Counted from the stretch's first letter, positions 48,301 through 50,780 are shown. The stretch is DNA of 64,000 nucleotides from Symbiodinium natans (GCA_905221605.1 CAJNDS010002068.1:1061484-1125483), one strand, 5' to 3'. Translations and numbers: made by a program. The notes: generated from the letters alone by a model not told the origin.

Positions 48301-50780
48301 GGCTAGGGGTTTAGGGGTTTAGGGGTTTAGGGGTTTGGGGTTTGGGCTTTTGTCGTTTACCGGCCGAGTTTGCCTTAGGCGGCCGTTTAAGCAGCCTGTT
48401 TAACACCCTTTTTTTGTGCACAACCCTATAAACCCCTAAACCCCAAACCCCAAACCCTAAACCCCAAACCCCAAACCCTAGACCCCAAACCATGGAAACC
48501 CTAGACCAGGTATTGGTGAATGGCAAGATGCTTGCAAGGGACGAAAGGCCGTGCCCCTGGGTATAAATGCGAAGGACCAGATGTTTTGGGGTGGTTTGGG
48601 TTTAGGGTTTGGGGTTTGGGGTTTAGGGTTTAGGTTTTAGGGTTTAGGGTTTAGGGCTTAGGGTTTGAAGGACCAGGGGTTTTGGGGGGTTTAGGGCTTG
48701 CGAGGTTTAGGGTTGAGGGTATAAGGTCTCACAAAATGTTCTTTTATCAAGGCTTCTTACGGCTTCTACACCCTCGAACCAATTCTTCGGTCAAGTTGTG
48801 TGGTCACCCACCACCCCAACCCTAAACCCTAAAACCCTAAACCCTACCCTTAAACCCTAAACCGCCCCCACCCCCTCCCTCCTCTCTCCCAAAAAGATCC
48901 CCGTCAACAAGGGTAAGGGATCACACTAAGGCCACTAAGGGTCCCTAAGCCCTAAACCCTAAACCCTAAACCCTCAACTCTCAACCCTCAACCCTAAACC
49001 CTAAACCCTCAGGGCCCATGGTTCCGACCTTAGACCCCGCCCCAAAAAACAAAAAAAGACAATGAAAACCAAGAAGCGGACACCTGGCCAGGGTGGCGCT
49101 TCACCACTTCGATCGGCTCATCTTCGGGCGGGCCTCGATGATGAAGCTGGCGGCTTTCCAGCTTAGGGTCTGGGGTTTAGGGTTTAGGGTCTATAGGGCT
49201 TAGGGTTTAGGGTTTAGGTTCTAGGTTTTAGGGTTGTCCGTTGGGCGGGGGGTTTAGTATTCTTGGGATTGAGGGTTGAGGGCTGAGGGCCTGGAGGGGG
49301 GTAGGGGTTGAGGGATCACATTCCGACAGCCCAGTCCTTAATGATCTCATTGAGCAGGATCCCTCATATAGTTTAAGGATCTCATAAGGAGGGTCCCCAT
49401 ATACTTGTAGATTGAGGTATATTCCTTCGTTAACTAGTTAGCTATGGCCTCGCCATGAATTAAGCCTTATTCTTAAACCAAAGTCAGGGGTGTACTCCCT
49501 AGTTCAGAAATAGACTTTTGGTTAAGGGGCCGTCTCTGCGTAGTTTTTGGGACTTAAGGGTTTAGGGTTCATCTGCCGCTCACTTCCCCGCAGTGCTTTA
49601 GACCCAAGCCCGAAGAAGAAAAGAGTAGGGTTTAGGGTTTAGGGGTAGGGTTTAGGGTTTAGGGTTTAGGGTTTAGGGTTTAGGGTTTAGGGTTTAGGGT
49701 TTAGGGTTTAGGGTTTAGGGTTTAGGGTTTAGGGTTTAGGGTTTAGGGTTCCTAAACCCTGAAAGCTTCAAGATGGACATTTGACGCCAGGCGAGTTTTC
49801 TTTTTGGTTCAGGGTTTAGCATAGACGGGATTCTCTCCCAGCGTCTCCCAGTCCCTGTCTCTGTCCCTCTCCCCCTCCCTCTCCCCCTCTCCTCCCTCTC
49901 CCTCGTTTCCCCTCTTCCCCTCCCCCTCTCCTCCCTCTTCCCCTCTCCCCATCGCCCCGTCTCCCCTTCTCAAGACACCCGAAGGCTCAGGGAACTTACC
50001 GACTAGTGGTAGTTGGGCTTCAGTGCTGGGACACAAGTAAGCCTTTGGAATCAAGGCTTCGGGGGTGAAGAGCTAGGAGTTGACGGAAGAAGTCAGTTCT
50101 CCTTGCTGCAGGGCTCGAACCTCATGAATCGCCAAATGAACCTTCAAGCACACCTCCGTGCTTTGCAGAGCCGGAGCAGCCGAGGTAGTTCCTCTGGAGC
50201 AGCAGGAGCAGCTTGGGGGGCGGAAGCCCTGAACCCGAAAACGTTTAGGGGGGAGGTCCGACGCGGCACCTTGGCTTCCCCCCCTGCCCAAAAGAAGGCG
50301 CGGCATAAATCCAGGGTTCTTTGGGCCTTGCTTTGGGTGGGGGTAGTTAGAGGGTTAGGTTTTGGTGTTTAGGGTTAGGGTTTAGCCCCTTGGAGGTACC
50401 CACTTGTTTGGTTTAGGGGAATAGGGAAAGACTGGGCTCCCTTAGTACCTTAAGCTTCTTTTTTTCAGCCGCAGGCCTACTCCAGGTAGATGCTAATTAA
50501 GCCGAAATCCCTTAACCTCGACCGGAAACCTAAGCCGCTAAACCCTAAACCCTACGTACTATGTAGCCCTAAACCCTAGCCCTAAACCCTCAACAACCCT
50601 AAACCCTAAACCCTAAACCCTAAACCCTAAACCCTAAACCCTAAACCCTAAACCCTAAACCCTAAACCCTAAACCCTAAACCCTAAACCCTAAACCCTAA
50701 ACCCTAAACCCGGAGGACCTGGCAGCCAACAAGTCTGACGAGCCGCACGTCTTGTCCGACGACGACGACCTCGACAGCGG
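4533..50780 (+). CDS. Kinesin-3 (KIF1/UNC-104-like) motor protein gene, many tiny exons
   Basis: ATP-driven microtubule motor, probably a cargo transporter of the kinesin-3 class. I joined exons by eye. The conceptual protein begins [14 protein letters not shown], contains P-loop [11 protein letters not shown], switch I NNTSSRSH, switch [33 protein letters not shown] and a neck-linker-like [10 protein letters not shown], then later [15 protein letters not shown] and an FHA fold ([30 protein letters not shown]). NTPHL plus FHA after the motor is the kinesin-3 signature. Coding phase is kept at 29 junctions; 20 donors are GC, 6 GT, 2 GA, 1 GG, and nearly all acceptors are AG|G. Missing or uncertain: roughly 25 residues between exon 1 and 6812, the join at 33122/34332, and the neck coiled coil between 36056 and 42070. 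The 3' end is not found and may lie beyond 50780, even beyond the window. Identity is secure; exact exon borders are inferred. Confidence 0.93.
4744..4815 (+). CDS. Possible kinesin exon 2
   Basis: Open stretch reading [17 protein letters not shown], bounded by cAG at 4742-4743 and a GT donor at 4816. Its position fits the variable region between the first strand and the KSFTFD strand. The phase does not join cleanly to exon 1 or to the exon at 6812, so it is tentative. Confidence 0.35.
5763..5871. mobile_element. Family A inverted-repeat element, copy 4
   Basis: Ends tggcagcccagtggtaccc and ggttactgggctaccaag; followed directly by a short TTTAGGG run. Confidence 0.85.
6415..6770. repeat. 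Degenerate array: CCCTACCA and CCCTAACA octamers, then CCCTAAA
   Basis: Runs of ccctacca and ccctaaca (8-mers) merge into CCCTAAA with many variants. Octamer homogenisation suggests local slippage of a mutated unit. Confidence 0.9.
6812..6851 (+). CDS. Kinesin exon: KSFTFDQ strand
   Basis: Reads [13 protein letters not shown] plus one base; KSFTFD is the conserved beta strand before the P-loop region. Acceptor gcAG|G, donor GT at 6852. Joins in phase to 7517, making DQC-FNSLDP. Confidence 0.85.
6862..6981. repeat. CCCTAAA array
   Basis: About 17 units in the intron after the KSFTFDQ exon. Confidence 0.95.
7517..7557 (+). CDS. Kinesin exon: [13 protein letters not shown]
   Basis: Matches the kinesin-3 insert between strand 3 and helix alpha-1 (compare SxDPxDPxxATQ in the family). 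AG|G acceptor, GC donor at 7558; joins to the ERVYSELG exon in phase. Confidence 0.85.
8378..8701. repeat. Facing CCCTAAA and TTTAGGG arrays around the ERVYSELG exon
   Basis: CCCTAAA to 8548, the 22-nt exon at 8584-8605, then TTTAGGG from 8638. The exon sits in about 90 bp of unique sequence between inverted arrays. Confidence 0.9.
8584..8605 (+). CDS. Kinesin exon: ERVYSELG (22 nt)
   Basis: Encodes the start of helix alpha-1 (Q-E-x-V-Y-x-E-L-G). AG|G acceptor and GC donor. The final G completes glycine with GT of the next exon at 10275. Confidence 0.85.
8997..9220. repeat. Mixed CCCTAAA/CCCCAAA array
   Basis: Alternating ccctaaa and ccccaaa units, about 30 in all. Confidence 0.9.
9350..9450. 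repeat. TTTAGGG array
   Basis: About 14 units with two short units. Just upstream (9222-9350) a unique stretch reads open in one + frame ([15 protein letters not shown]) but is not needed by the kinesin. Confidence 0.9.
9552..9816. mobile_element. Family C element, nested and expanded
   Basis: Ends cttgggatgttccccccctt and ggaacatcccaa. The internal unit ttatactaacagtccttagt occurs more than once, and a TTTAGGG tract interrupts the left arm (9582-9654). A second copy appears to have landed in the first. Confidence 0.75.
10275..10365 (+). CDS. Kinesin exon: P-loop [11 protein letters not shown]
   Basis: Reads [13 protein letters not shown], then [15 protein letters not shown]. It holds the Walker A nucleotide-binding loop, intact. 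AG|G acceptor; donor GC at 10366 splits an Arg codon completed by G at 11039. Confidence 0.95.
10393..10545. mobile_element. Family B long-hairpin element, copy 1
   Basis: Near-perfect palindrome: acttgaaggttcatgggact at the left, and its inverse agtaagtcccatgaaccttc at the right, with arms of about 65 bp around ggccctttagggg. TTTAGGG repeats abut both sides. Lies in the intron after the P-loop exon. Confidence 0.9.
11039..11084 (+). CDS. Kinesin exon: [15 protein letters not shown]
   Basis: GVIPRAVE is the conserved start of helix alpha-2. AG|G acceptor, GT donor at 11085. A (G)n(C) minisatellite follows immediately in the intron. Confidence 0.93.
11118..11340. repeat. CCCTAAA then CCCTGAAA octamer array
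   Basis: About a dozen consecutive ccctgaaa octamers follow mixed heptamers; the octamer block is perfectly homogeneous. Confidence 0.92.
11487..11795. repeat. TTTAGGG arrays
   Basis: Two blocks (11487-11576, 11716-11796) with a unique spacer containing a short CCCTAAA run. Confidence 0.9.
11921..12117. mobile_element. Family A element carrying an internal CCCTAAA array
   Basis: Ends cttggtggcccagaggcacc and ggttactggggtaccaag. Between the aaaaaggggtg box and the atacaatatgg box lies a pure CCCTAAA array (about 12000-12091) that other copies lack. Confidence 0.8.
12204..12287. repeat. TTAGGGC variant array
   Basis: About 12 copies of ttagggc in a row, a homogenised one-base variant of TTAGGGT. 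Confidence 0.92.
12428..12895. repeat. Long CCCTAAA array (about 470 bp)
   Basis: Longest array in the window; mostly perfect heptamers with blocks of CCCTAAAA and CCCTGAA. Confidence 0.95.
13245..13299 (+). CDS. Kinesin exon: helix alpha-2 continuation
   Basis: Reads [11 protein letters not shown], then AQSGDAV. Less conserved, but phase-consistent on both sides: GTG after VE, and the final G joins GT of 14997 to give [17 protein letters not shown] donor at 13300. Confidence 0.8.
13605..13685 (+). CDS. Unassigned exon-like island
   Basis: After ggAG the frame reads [20 protein letters not shown], a helical, charged peptide between two CCCTAAA arrays in a kinesin intron. The bridging exons 13245-13299 and 14997-15033 join without it. 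Confidence 0.3.
13715..13805. repeat. CCCTAAA array
   Basis: About 13 perfect units, then degenerate CCCTAGA units to about 13880. Confidence 0.92.
14341..14790. repeat. CCCTAAG, CCCTGAA and CCCTAAAA arrays
   Basis: Blocks of ccctaag, ccctgaa, then about 33 ccctaaaa octamers (14513-14785). Each block is internally uniform. Confidence 0.93.
14997..15033 (+). CDS. Kinesin exon: [11 protein letters not shown]
   Basis: SFVEIYNEQ is one of the most conserved kinesin motifs. Acceptor acAG|G. Donor GC at 15034 splits the Gln codon (CA|G), completed at 16686. Confidence 0.94.
15295..15432. repeat. CCCTAAA array
   Basis: About 18 units in the intron between the EIYNE and LRDLL exons. Confidence 0.93.
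15433..16660. other. Intron sequence with little repeat; nothing coding recognised
   Basis: Contains a hairpin of ttcccctactacccctcctc (about 16150) against gaggggggtagt (about 16263), a short open frame at 16306-16611 and patches of TTTAGGG. No motif seen in any frame. Confidence 0.4.
16686..16728 (+). CDS. Kinesin exon: [14 protein letters not shown]
   Basis: LRDLLDP follows EIYNEQ in kinesins. AG|G acceptor. I end the exon at GAG with a GC donor at 16729, because this phase fits the next two exons. A GT donor at 16751 would also be possible. Confidence 0.85.
17401..17522. repeat. TTTAGGG array
   Basis: About 17 perfect units ending directly at the AG|G of the [10 protein letters not shown] mini-exon; the array's last TTTAG could supply the 3' splice site. 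Confidence 0.93.
17522..17549 (+). CDS. Second kinesin-like mini-exon ([10 protein letters not shown]), not used in the traced path
   Basis: tAG|GAC...ACGG|GC gives DNLPEHVVT plus G, the kinesin 'VDNLPEHVV' motif that should sit where [13 protein letters not shown] already sits. A downstream stretch in another frame (17548-17600) reads [14 protein letters not shown], also kinesin-like. It could be an alternative exon or a relic of a duplicated segment. Confidence 0.4.
17775..18045. repeat. CCCTAAA arrays
   Basis: Two blocks with a repeated ccctaatccccaaaac junction on each side of the second block. Confidence 0.9.
18058..18184. mobile_element. Family D element, copy 1
   Basis: Left ctatagtagaagccaaaaag then ttggaaac; right gtttccaactttttggggtt then tactgta. 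Inverted ends of about 30 bp. Confidence 0.8.
19144..19155 (+). CDS. Kinesin 12-nt microexon (FPAG)
   Basis: TTTCCAGCCGGG between gAG and a GT donor gives FPAG, which makes [18 protein letters not shown], very close to the usual LRxREHPxxGVxVxGL order. Phase 0 on both sides. It is short enough to be chance, hence moderate confidence. Confidence 0.5.
19494..19541 (+). CDS. Kinesin exon: [16 protein letters not shown]
   Basis: Loop and helix alpha-3 entry of the motor domain. Acceptor ccAG|G, GC donor at 19542, phase 0 at both ends. Confidence 0.87.
19575..19712. repeat. Poly-C/poly-G hairpin
   Basis: gatcccctccccctaagaac and accccctaatattaaatacc pair with the later ggggggtatttactgttagg and gggggagggggatgattt. 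Palindromic, probably a small element. Confidence 0.65.
20593..21015. repeat. TTTAGGG arrays flanking the [12 protein letters not shown] exon
   Basis: TTTAGGG on both sides (20600-20672 and 20768-21015, the latter with TTTAGGGG octamers). Here the two flanks have the same orientation, unlike most exons. Confidence 0.9.
20714..20749 (+). CDS. Kinesin exon: [12 protein letters not shown]
   Basis: Helix alpha-3 just before switch I (family pattern: LI..G...R). AG|G acceptor, GC donor at 20750; runs in phase into VTSATIMNN. Confidence 0.87.
21194..21345 (+). CDS. Unassigned exon-like island
   Basis: After atcAG the frame stays open with [20 protein letters not shown] and [14 protein letters not shown]. 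It lies inside a kinesin intron (20750-22270) that joins cleanly without it. Possibly an exon of another gene, a relic or chance; no family recognised. Confidence 0.3.
22080..22200. repeat. CCCTTGAA octamer array
   Basis: About 11 copies of cccttgaa just upstream of the switch I exon. Confidence 0.92.
22271..22333 (+). CDS. Kinesin exon: switch I (NNTSSRSH)
   Basis: Reads [20 protein letters not shown] then K. The NxxSSRSH switch I signature is intact. AG|G acceptor; the donor appears to be GA at 22334, a rare type also known in dinoflagellates. Confidence 0.94.
22737..22828. repeat. CCCTAAG array
   Basis: About 13 copies of ccctaag in tandem. Confidence 0.93.
23464..23563 (+). CDS. Kinesin exon: strand and switch II start (LVDLAG)
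   Basis: Longest motor exon found. Starts [15 protein letters not shown] and ends KINLVDLA plus G. The acceptor is tAG|T rather than AG|G. GC donor at 23564; G plus GT at 25041 rebuilds the DLAGSE switch II. Confidence 0.94.
23747..24052. repeat. Poly-G tract and shared G-rich module
   Basis: Near-pure G with scattered T (23747-23855), then a block with gtaaggagggaaagaggga and cgccgccagggtcggcgga that recurs at 29790-29870. Likely to form quadruplexes and to be hard to sequence. Confidence 0.85.
24053..24320. repeat. CCCTAAA array
   Basis: About 37 units, nearly perfect, in the intron after LVDLAG. Confidence 0.95.
24741..24830. mobile_element. Hairpin element (AAAATATGGTCCCTTTTGGG)
   Basis: aaaatatggtcccttttggg at the left, cccaaaagggaccataattt at the right. 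Related blocks with ggggccgcctta occur at about 41310-41414 and 55277-55372. Confidence 0.75.
25041..25091 (+). CDS. Kinesin exon: [18 protein letters not shown]
   Basis: Completes switch II (DLAGSER) and enters helix alpha-4 (xxxG.xxKEG). Acceptor gcAG|G, GC donor at 25092 within the Gly codon. Confidence 0.93.
25187..25305 (+). CDS. Unassigned exon-like island
   Basis: Open + frame of about 38 codons, [15 protein letters not shown] then [14 protein letters not shown], ending in TGA. It lies in a kinesin intron, is unique sequence and shows no recognised domain. Confidence 0.25.
25321..25452. repeat. CCCTAAA then CCCTGAA array
   Basis: Perfect ccctaaa units switch abruptly to about 13 ccctgaa units. 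Confidence 0.93.
25771..25885. mobile_element. Family A element, diverged copy
   Basis: Ends gatgcccagtagtaccctt and gattactgggcagcc with the shared ttcccttataaa and aaaaaagggcaccc boxes; the outer bases are lost. Confidence 0.6.
26051..26088 (+). CDS. Kinesin exon: [12 protein letters not shown]
   Basis: Matches EGxxINxSLSALG of helix alpha-4. AG|G acceptor; GC donor at 26089 at phase 0. Confidence 0.92.
26420..26450 (+). CDS. Kinesin exon: [10 protein letters not shown]
   Basis: Continues SLSAL-x-VI-x-LGE. The intron before it is only 331 nt. Acceptor ccAG|G, GT donor at 26451. Confidence 0.92.
26486..26702. mobile_element. Family B-related element with internal TTTAGGG array
   Basis: Left arm cttggaggttcatatggtta, right arm ctagctacccgtgaagacct; a TTTAGGG array (26527-26613) fills the centre. 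It is in the kinesin intron after [10 protein letters not shown]. Confidence 0.6.
26700..26778. repeat. CT microsatellite
   Basis: (CT)n with CTTT interruptions; a polypyrimidine tract of about 75 bp in a kinesin intron. Confidence 0.93.
26850..26985. repeat. CCCTAAA array
   Basis: About 19 perfect units. Confidence 0.95.
27046..27162. mobile_element. Family A element, copy 7
   Basis: Ends cttggtagcccagtagtacc and ggttactgggctaattgccaag; four extra bases interrupt the right arm. Confidence 0.8.
27487..27660. repeat. CTA/CTG trinucleotide microsatellite
   Basis: (CTA)n about 27520-27600 with CTG and CTC variants at the edges. Open frames across it on both strands are homopolymer artefacts. 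Confidence 0.95.
28032..28150. mobile_element. Family B-related hairpin
   Basis: acttgggggttcatgggtag at the left, ctacttacaactgcccgtaa then cctccaagt at the right. Same terminal motif as family B with a different centre. Confidence 0.65.
28539..28566 (+). CDS. Kinesin exon: VPFRSSKLT (28 nt)
   Basis: Conserved VPYRxSKLT microtubule-binding loop L12 region. Acceptor aAG|T; GC donor at 28567 splits the Thr codon, finished by G at 31465. Confidence 0.92.
29675..29930. repeat. Poly-G/poly-C module
   Basis: G-rich then C-rich tracts able to pair, followed by the gtaaggagggaaagaggga and cgccgccagggtcggcgga blocks shared with 23970-24050, then poly-C and poly-A runs. Confidence 0.8.
30085..30352. 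repeat. 268-bp direct repeat, left copy
   Basis: Nearly identical to 31093-31360. Both keep an open + frame ([20 protein letters not shown]...), with a few substitutions (for example L to F). Whether it is translated is unknown. Confidence 0.85.
30353..31092. repeat. Tandem array, four units of about 187 bp
   Basis: Units start at 30353, 30540, 30727 and 30911 with atgaactccaagaccgat. Spacing 187, 187 and 184. Each carries tgagtgtttccaaggcaggc or a near copy. Differences are single bases, so the array is young. Confidence 0.9.
31093..31360. repeat. 268-bp direct repeat, right copy
   Basis: Second copy of 30085-30352, on the other side of the 187-bp array. Confidence 0.85.
31465..31510 (+). 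CDS. Kinesin exon: [15 protein letters not shown]
   Basis: LLxDSLGGNxxTxM is a kinesin hallmark (helix alpha-5 and following strand); here the second Gly is Ala. Preceded by a polypyrimidine run and tcAG|G; GT donor at 31511. Starts about 60 bp after the right end of the 1.4-kb composite element. Confidence 0.94.
31998..32117. mobile_element. Family D element, copy 2
   Basis: Same left (tatagtagaggccaaaaag) and right (ttccaactttttggggttta) ends and the shared centre tcaatagcctcaat. Confidence 0.8.
32520..32680. repeat. TTTCAAGGG nonamer array
   Basis: Tandem tttcaaggg, degrading into ttttaaggg and ttttaagcg units. A different unit length from the heptamer arrays. Confidence 0.85.
32749..32850. 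mobile_element. Family C element, simple copy
   Basis: cttgggatgttcccccttag at the left, tataagggcggaacatcccaa at the right; internal aatccctatgaaggattgtt is shared with the copy at 9552. Confidence 0.85.
33069..33122 (+). CDS. Kinesin exon: [18 protein letters not shown]
   Basis: Last motor strand and helix alpha-6 entry (xSP....ETxSTL). AG|G acceptor. The donor next to it is GT at 33123, but joining to 34332 then breaks the frame by one base. Either one extra G is exonic (an unusual TG donor) or a small exon is missed. Confidence 0.92.
34120..34290. repeat. CCCTAAA/CCCTACA array
   Basis: About 22 units upstream of the RFAASVKK exon. Confidence 0.92.
34332..34363 (+). CDS. Kinesin exon: [10 protein letters not shown]
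   Basis: Helix alpha-6 (xLRFAxxVKK). Acceptor tcAG|G, GC donor at 34364, phase 0 into [10 protein letters not shown]. Confidence 0.9.
34387..34818. repeat. TTTAGGG then long CCCTAAA array (head-to-head)
   Basis: TTTAGGG (34387-34437), ggcccc, then CCCTAAA to 34818: a palindromic array junction directly after the RFAASVKK exon. Confidence 0.94.
35248..35307 (+). CDS. Kinesin exon: neck linker [10 protein letters not shown]
   Basis: [20 protein letters not shown] corresponds to the V-K-N-xxxVN-xD neck-linker segment at the end of kinesin motor domains. CAG|GCC at both its own donor and the next acceptor, so the break point is ambiguous by a few bases; read as GC-AG. Confidence 0.92.
35700..35790. 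repeat. CCCTAAA array
   Basis: About 12 units. Confidence 0.93.
35982..36056 (+). CDS. Kinesin exon: neck helix [14 protein letters not shown]
   Basis: Follows HLQ in phase; E-I-x-x-L-K-x-x-L is the usual neck coiled-coil start after the linker. The end is less sure: GT donor at 36057 or GC donors at about 36030-36040. Confidence 0.85.
36485..36793. repeat. CCCTAAA/CCCTGAA array, unique spacer, TTTAGGG array
   Basis: ccctgaa block at 36520-36597; unique spacer 36623-36724; TTTAGGG 36725-36793. The spacer contains aaAG|GTTGGTGCACTGGGCGCA, a possible but unproven exon. Confidence 0.85.
37548..37590 (+). CDS. Probable kinesin coiled-coil exon ([14 protein letters not shown])
   Basis: Charged helical segment after acAG|G. 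Phase 0 start suits the previous exon. Donor ambiguous (GC at 37591 or GA). The composition suits a neck or stalk coil, but no family motif proves it. Confidence 0.6.
38215..38562. repeat. CCCTATAA octamer and CCCTAAA arrays
   Basis: About 13 ccctataa octamers (38296-38401), then CCCTAAA to 38562. Confidence 0.94.
38593..38619 (+). CDS. Possible kinesin coiled-coil exon (VQVEEARRL)
   Basis: Short charged stretch after tcAG|G in a unique island between two CCCTAAA/TTTAGGG arrays. Position and composition fit, but it has no diagnostic motif and the end is not defined. Confidence 0.35.
38990..39097. mobile_element. Hairpin element related to family D
   Basis: caaagttggaac at the left and gttccaactttc at the right around a different centre with a paired ccaaaagggta. 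Confidence 0.55.
39468..39575 (+). CDS. Candidate 5' exon with Cys/His-rich motif
   Basis: ATG opens [20 protein letters not shown] followed by [15 protein letters not shown], a C-x2-C...C-x4-H-C pattern that could bind zinc. It lies just upstream of the introner-bounded exon cluster and may be the start of the same small gene. The phase to the next segment is unresolved. Confidence 0.4.
39701..39922. mobile_element. Family A element with two internal TTTAGGG insertions, acting as intron
   Basis: Ends cttggcagttcagtggtacc and ggctactgggtgaccaag. TTTAGGG runs occupy about 39731-39819 and 39862-39889. It lies between coding-like segments, so its AAG end is a probable 3' splice site. Confidence 0.8.
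39923..40427 (+). CDS. Exon cluster separated exactly by inverted-repeat elements
   Basis: Three unique segments remain when the elements are removed: 39923-39963, 40075-40150 ([20 protein letters not shown]) and 40321-40427 ([20 protein letters not shown], ending in DGNCGCRCL). Each is bounded upstream by an element ending in AAG and downstream by one starting with a GT or GC. The segment lengths suit exons, but I could not reconcile every phase, so the product is unknown. Confidence 0.45.
39964..40074. mobile_element. Family E element, centre replaced by CCCTAAA
   Basis: ctagcagctgaatgagtact and tgggatgcta at the left, aacagcaactaag at the right, with CCCTAAA/CCCGAAA repeats between. Its ends coincide with the borders of two coding-like segments. 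Confidence 0.7.
40151..40320. mobile_element. Family A element with TTTAGGG insertion, acting as intron
   Basis: Starts g-gtagcccagtgatacc directly after a coding-like GGCGACTGG and ends tggggctaccaag directly before GCGATGAGG; the TTTAGGG insertion lies at about 40184-40250. The element begins with a GT donor and ends with an AG acceptor. Confidence 0.8.
40428..40520. mobile_element. Family E element, intron-like
   Basis: cttagcagatgactgagtac at the left, gaactcagcaactaag at the right, centre ttacactttttgggatacta and its inverse agtgtacacttttttggg. It sits between the DGNCGCRCL segment and the ubiquitin-like exon. Confidence 0.8.
40521..40906 (+). CDS. Ubiquitin-like domain protein (last exon)
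   Basis: Open frame to TGA containing [20 protein letters not shown], then [14 protein letters not shown] and [13 protein letters not shown], the order of a ubiquitin-like beta-grasp fold (strand, helix K-LLE, LI..GK.L). It ends DASS without a diglycine, so it is a domain rather than a conjugated modifier. An internal ATG lies at 40562. The segment begins right after a family-E element, so it is probably the 3' exon of the cluster above. Confidence 0.6.
41671..41712. mobile_element. Family A right-end fragment
   Basis: Right half only (aaaagagggtgccctcattat then ggctcctaggctaccaa); the left half is replaced by CCCTAAA repeats. Confidence 0.6.
41930..42062. repeat. TTTAGGG array with GTGTAGGG variants
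   Basis: About 18 units immediately before the [13 protein letters not shown] exon. Confidence 0.9.
42070..42134 (+). CDS. Kinesin exon: coil before FHA ([20 protein letters not shown])
   Basis: Ala/Arg/Glu-rich helix ending in a QQGLS motif typical just upstream of the FHA in kinesin-3. AG|A acceptor; GC donor at 42135; phase 0 into [10 protein letters not shown]. Confidence 0.75.
42350..42488. repeat. Inverted CT / GA microsatellites
   Basis: (CT)n at 42350-42402 faces (GA)n at 42428-42488 across a short AT-rich loop; a potential long hairpin. Confidence 0.9.
42852..42955. mobile_element. Family E element in the kinesin intron
   Basis: cttagtagctgaatgactac at the left, gaactcagcaactaag at the right, same tacactttttgggatacta centre as 40428. 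About 27 bp before the DVDEVFGLE exon. Confidence 0.85.
42983..43011 (+). CDS. Kinesin-3 exon: DVDEVFGLE
   Basis: Followed after splicing by KNTPHLLNM, matching the kinesin-3 segment that precedes the FHA domain. Acceptor ccAG|G; donor reads as GA at 43012. A family-E inverted-repeat element (42852-42955) sits just upstream in the same intron. Confidence 0.85.
43038..43133. mobile_element. Family G short element
   Basis: agggtcggaacttttgctga at the left, caaaaccctattctagttta then ttaaggcccct at the right. Same ends as the 1.4-kb composite. Confidence 0.7.
43813..44124 (+). pseudogene. Cytosine-5 DNA methyltransferase C-terminal relic
   Basis: One + frame reads [18 protein letters not shown], an in-frame TGA at 43897-43899, then [20 protein letters not shown] and a tail ending at TAA 44122-44124. 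QGFPDE followed by R-x-IGN-x-MS-x-xV resembles motifs IX-X at the end of C5 methyltransferases. Catalytic motifs are absent, so it is a fragment. Such domains travel in dinoflagellate retrotransposons, a likely source. It sits in a kinesin intron (43012-44423). Confidence 0.55.
44424..44452 (+). CDS. Kinesin-3 exon: NTPHLLNMS
   Basis: NTPHLxNLxxD is diagnostic for the KIF1/UNC-104 class. Acceptor ccAG|G; GC donor at 44453 splits Ser, completed at 44620. Confidence 0.93.
44620..44666 (+). CDS. Kinesin-3 exon: [15 protein letters not shown]
   Basis: Equivalent of EDPLMSECLLYYIK in KIF1 proteins, the first FHA strand. The intron before it is only 167 nt, the shortest traced. AG|G acceptor, GC donor at 44667. 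Confidence 0.93.
44969..44993. repeat. G homopolymer (about 24 nt)
   Basis: Pure G run. The unique sequence after it (45070-45190) reads open in one frame ([20 protein letters not shown]) but shows no family motif. Confidence 0.9.
45725..45880. repeat. Dispersed direct repeat, copy 1
   Basis: attcttcggtcaagttgtgt, a CCCTAAA-type tract, ccctccctcctctctcccaa, then ggccactaagggtccctaa. Shared with 48782-48950. Confidence 0.8.
46266..46307 (+). CDS. Kinesin FHA exon: [14 protein letters not shown]
   Basis: FHA phosphothreonine-binding strand (G.T.VG). gcAG|G acceptor, GC donor at 46308, phase 0 at both ends. Confidence 0.9.
46735..46829. repeat. CCCTAAA array
   Basis: About 13 perfect units upstream of the GLGISNF exon. 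Confidence 0.94.
46872..46925 (+). CDS. Kinesin FHA exon: [18 protein letters not shown]
   Basis: Matches the LxGLGIxxxHC.I FHA segment. The usual His is replaced (ISNFICQF), so phosphopeptide binding may differ. ccAG|G acceptor, GC donor at 46926. Confidence 0.9.
47529..47555 (+). CDS. Kinesin FHA exon: VIISLPSEQ (27 nt)
   Basis: Short strand between ENNN and VLVNG, in phase on both sides; acceptor tcAG|G, donor GT at 47556. Confidence 0.75.
47991..48144. mobile_element. Family B long-hairpin element, copy 2
   Basis: Same palindrome as 10393-10545, including aactgtacttacaaccctac and its inverse; only a handful of differences over 150 bp, so both are probably recent. Confidence 0.9.
48200..48345. 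repeat. TTTAGGGG octamer array
   Basis: About 17 octamers directly after a family B hairpin. Confidence 0.92.
48510..48538 (+). CDS. Kinesin FHA exon: VLVNGKMLA
   Basis: V-x-VNG is the conserved FHA loop. Acceptor ccAG|G. The junction to 49092 rebuilds [10 protein letters not shown], but the donor reads GG, neither GT nor GC; sliding the border by one base gives GA-GG. Confidence 0.85.
48782..48950. repeat. Dispersed direct repeat, copy 2
   Basis: Same order of blocks as 45725-45880, with a short insertion (caacaagggtaagggatcac) before the last block. Confidence 0.8.
49092..49152 (+). CDS. Kinesin FHA exon: [17 protein letters not shown]
   Basis: L.HGDRVLFG equivalent closing the FHA fold. 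Acceptor ccAG|G, GC donor at 49153, phase 0 into [13 protein letters not shown]. Confidence 0.92.
49625..49750. repeat. TTTAGGG array
   Basis: About 17 units. The following 49800-50000 is a CT-rich minisatellite, and 50053-50230 reads open ([20 protein letters not shown]) without a recognisable domain. Confidence 0.93.
50590..50712. repeat. CCCTAAA array
   Basis: About 17 units ending 4-5 nt before the ggAG acceptor of the acidic-linker exon. Confidence 0.95.
50716..50780 (+). CDS. Kinesin exon after FHA: acidic linker
   Basis: Reads [14 protein letters not shown] then DDDDLDSG. ggAG|G acceptor in phase with KLA. The end could be the GC at 50781 or the GC at 50794. No further exon can be joined with certainty. 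Confidence 0.8.
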
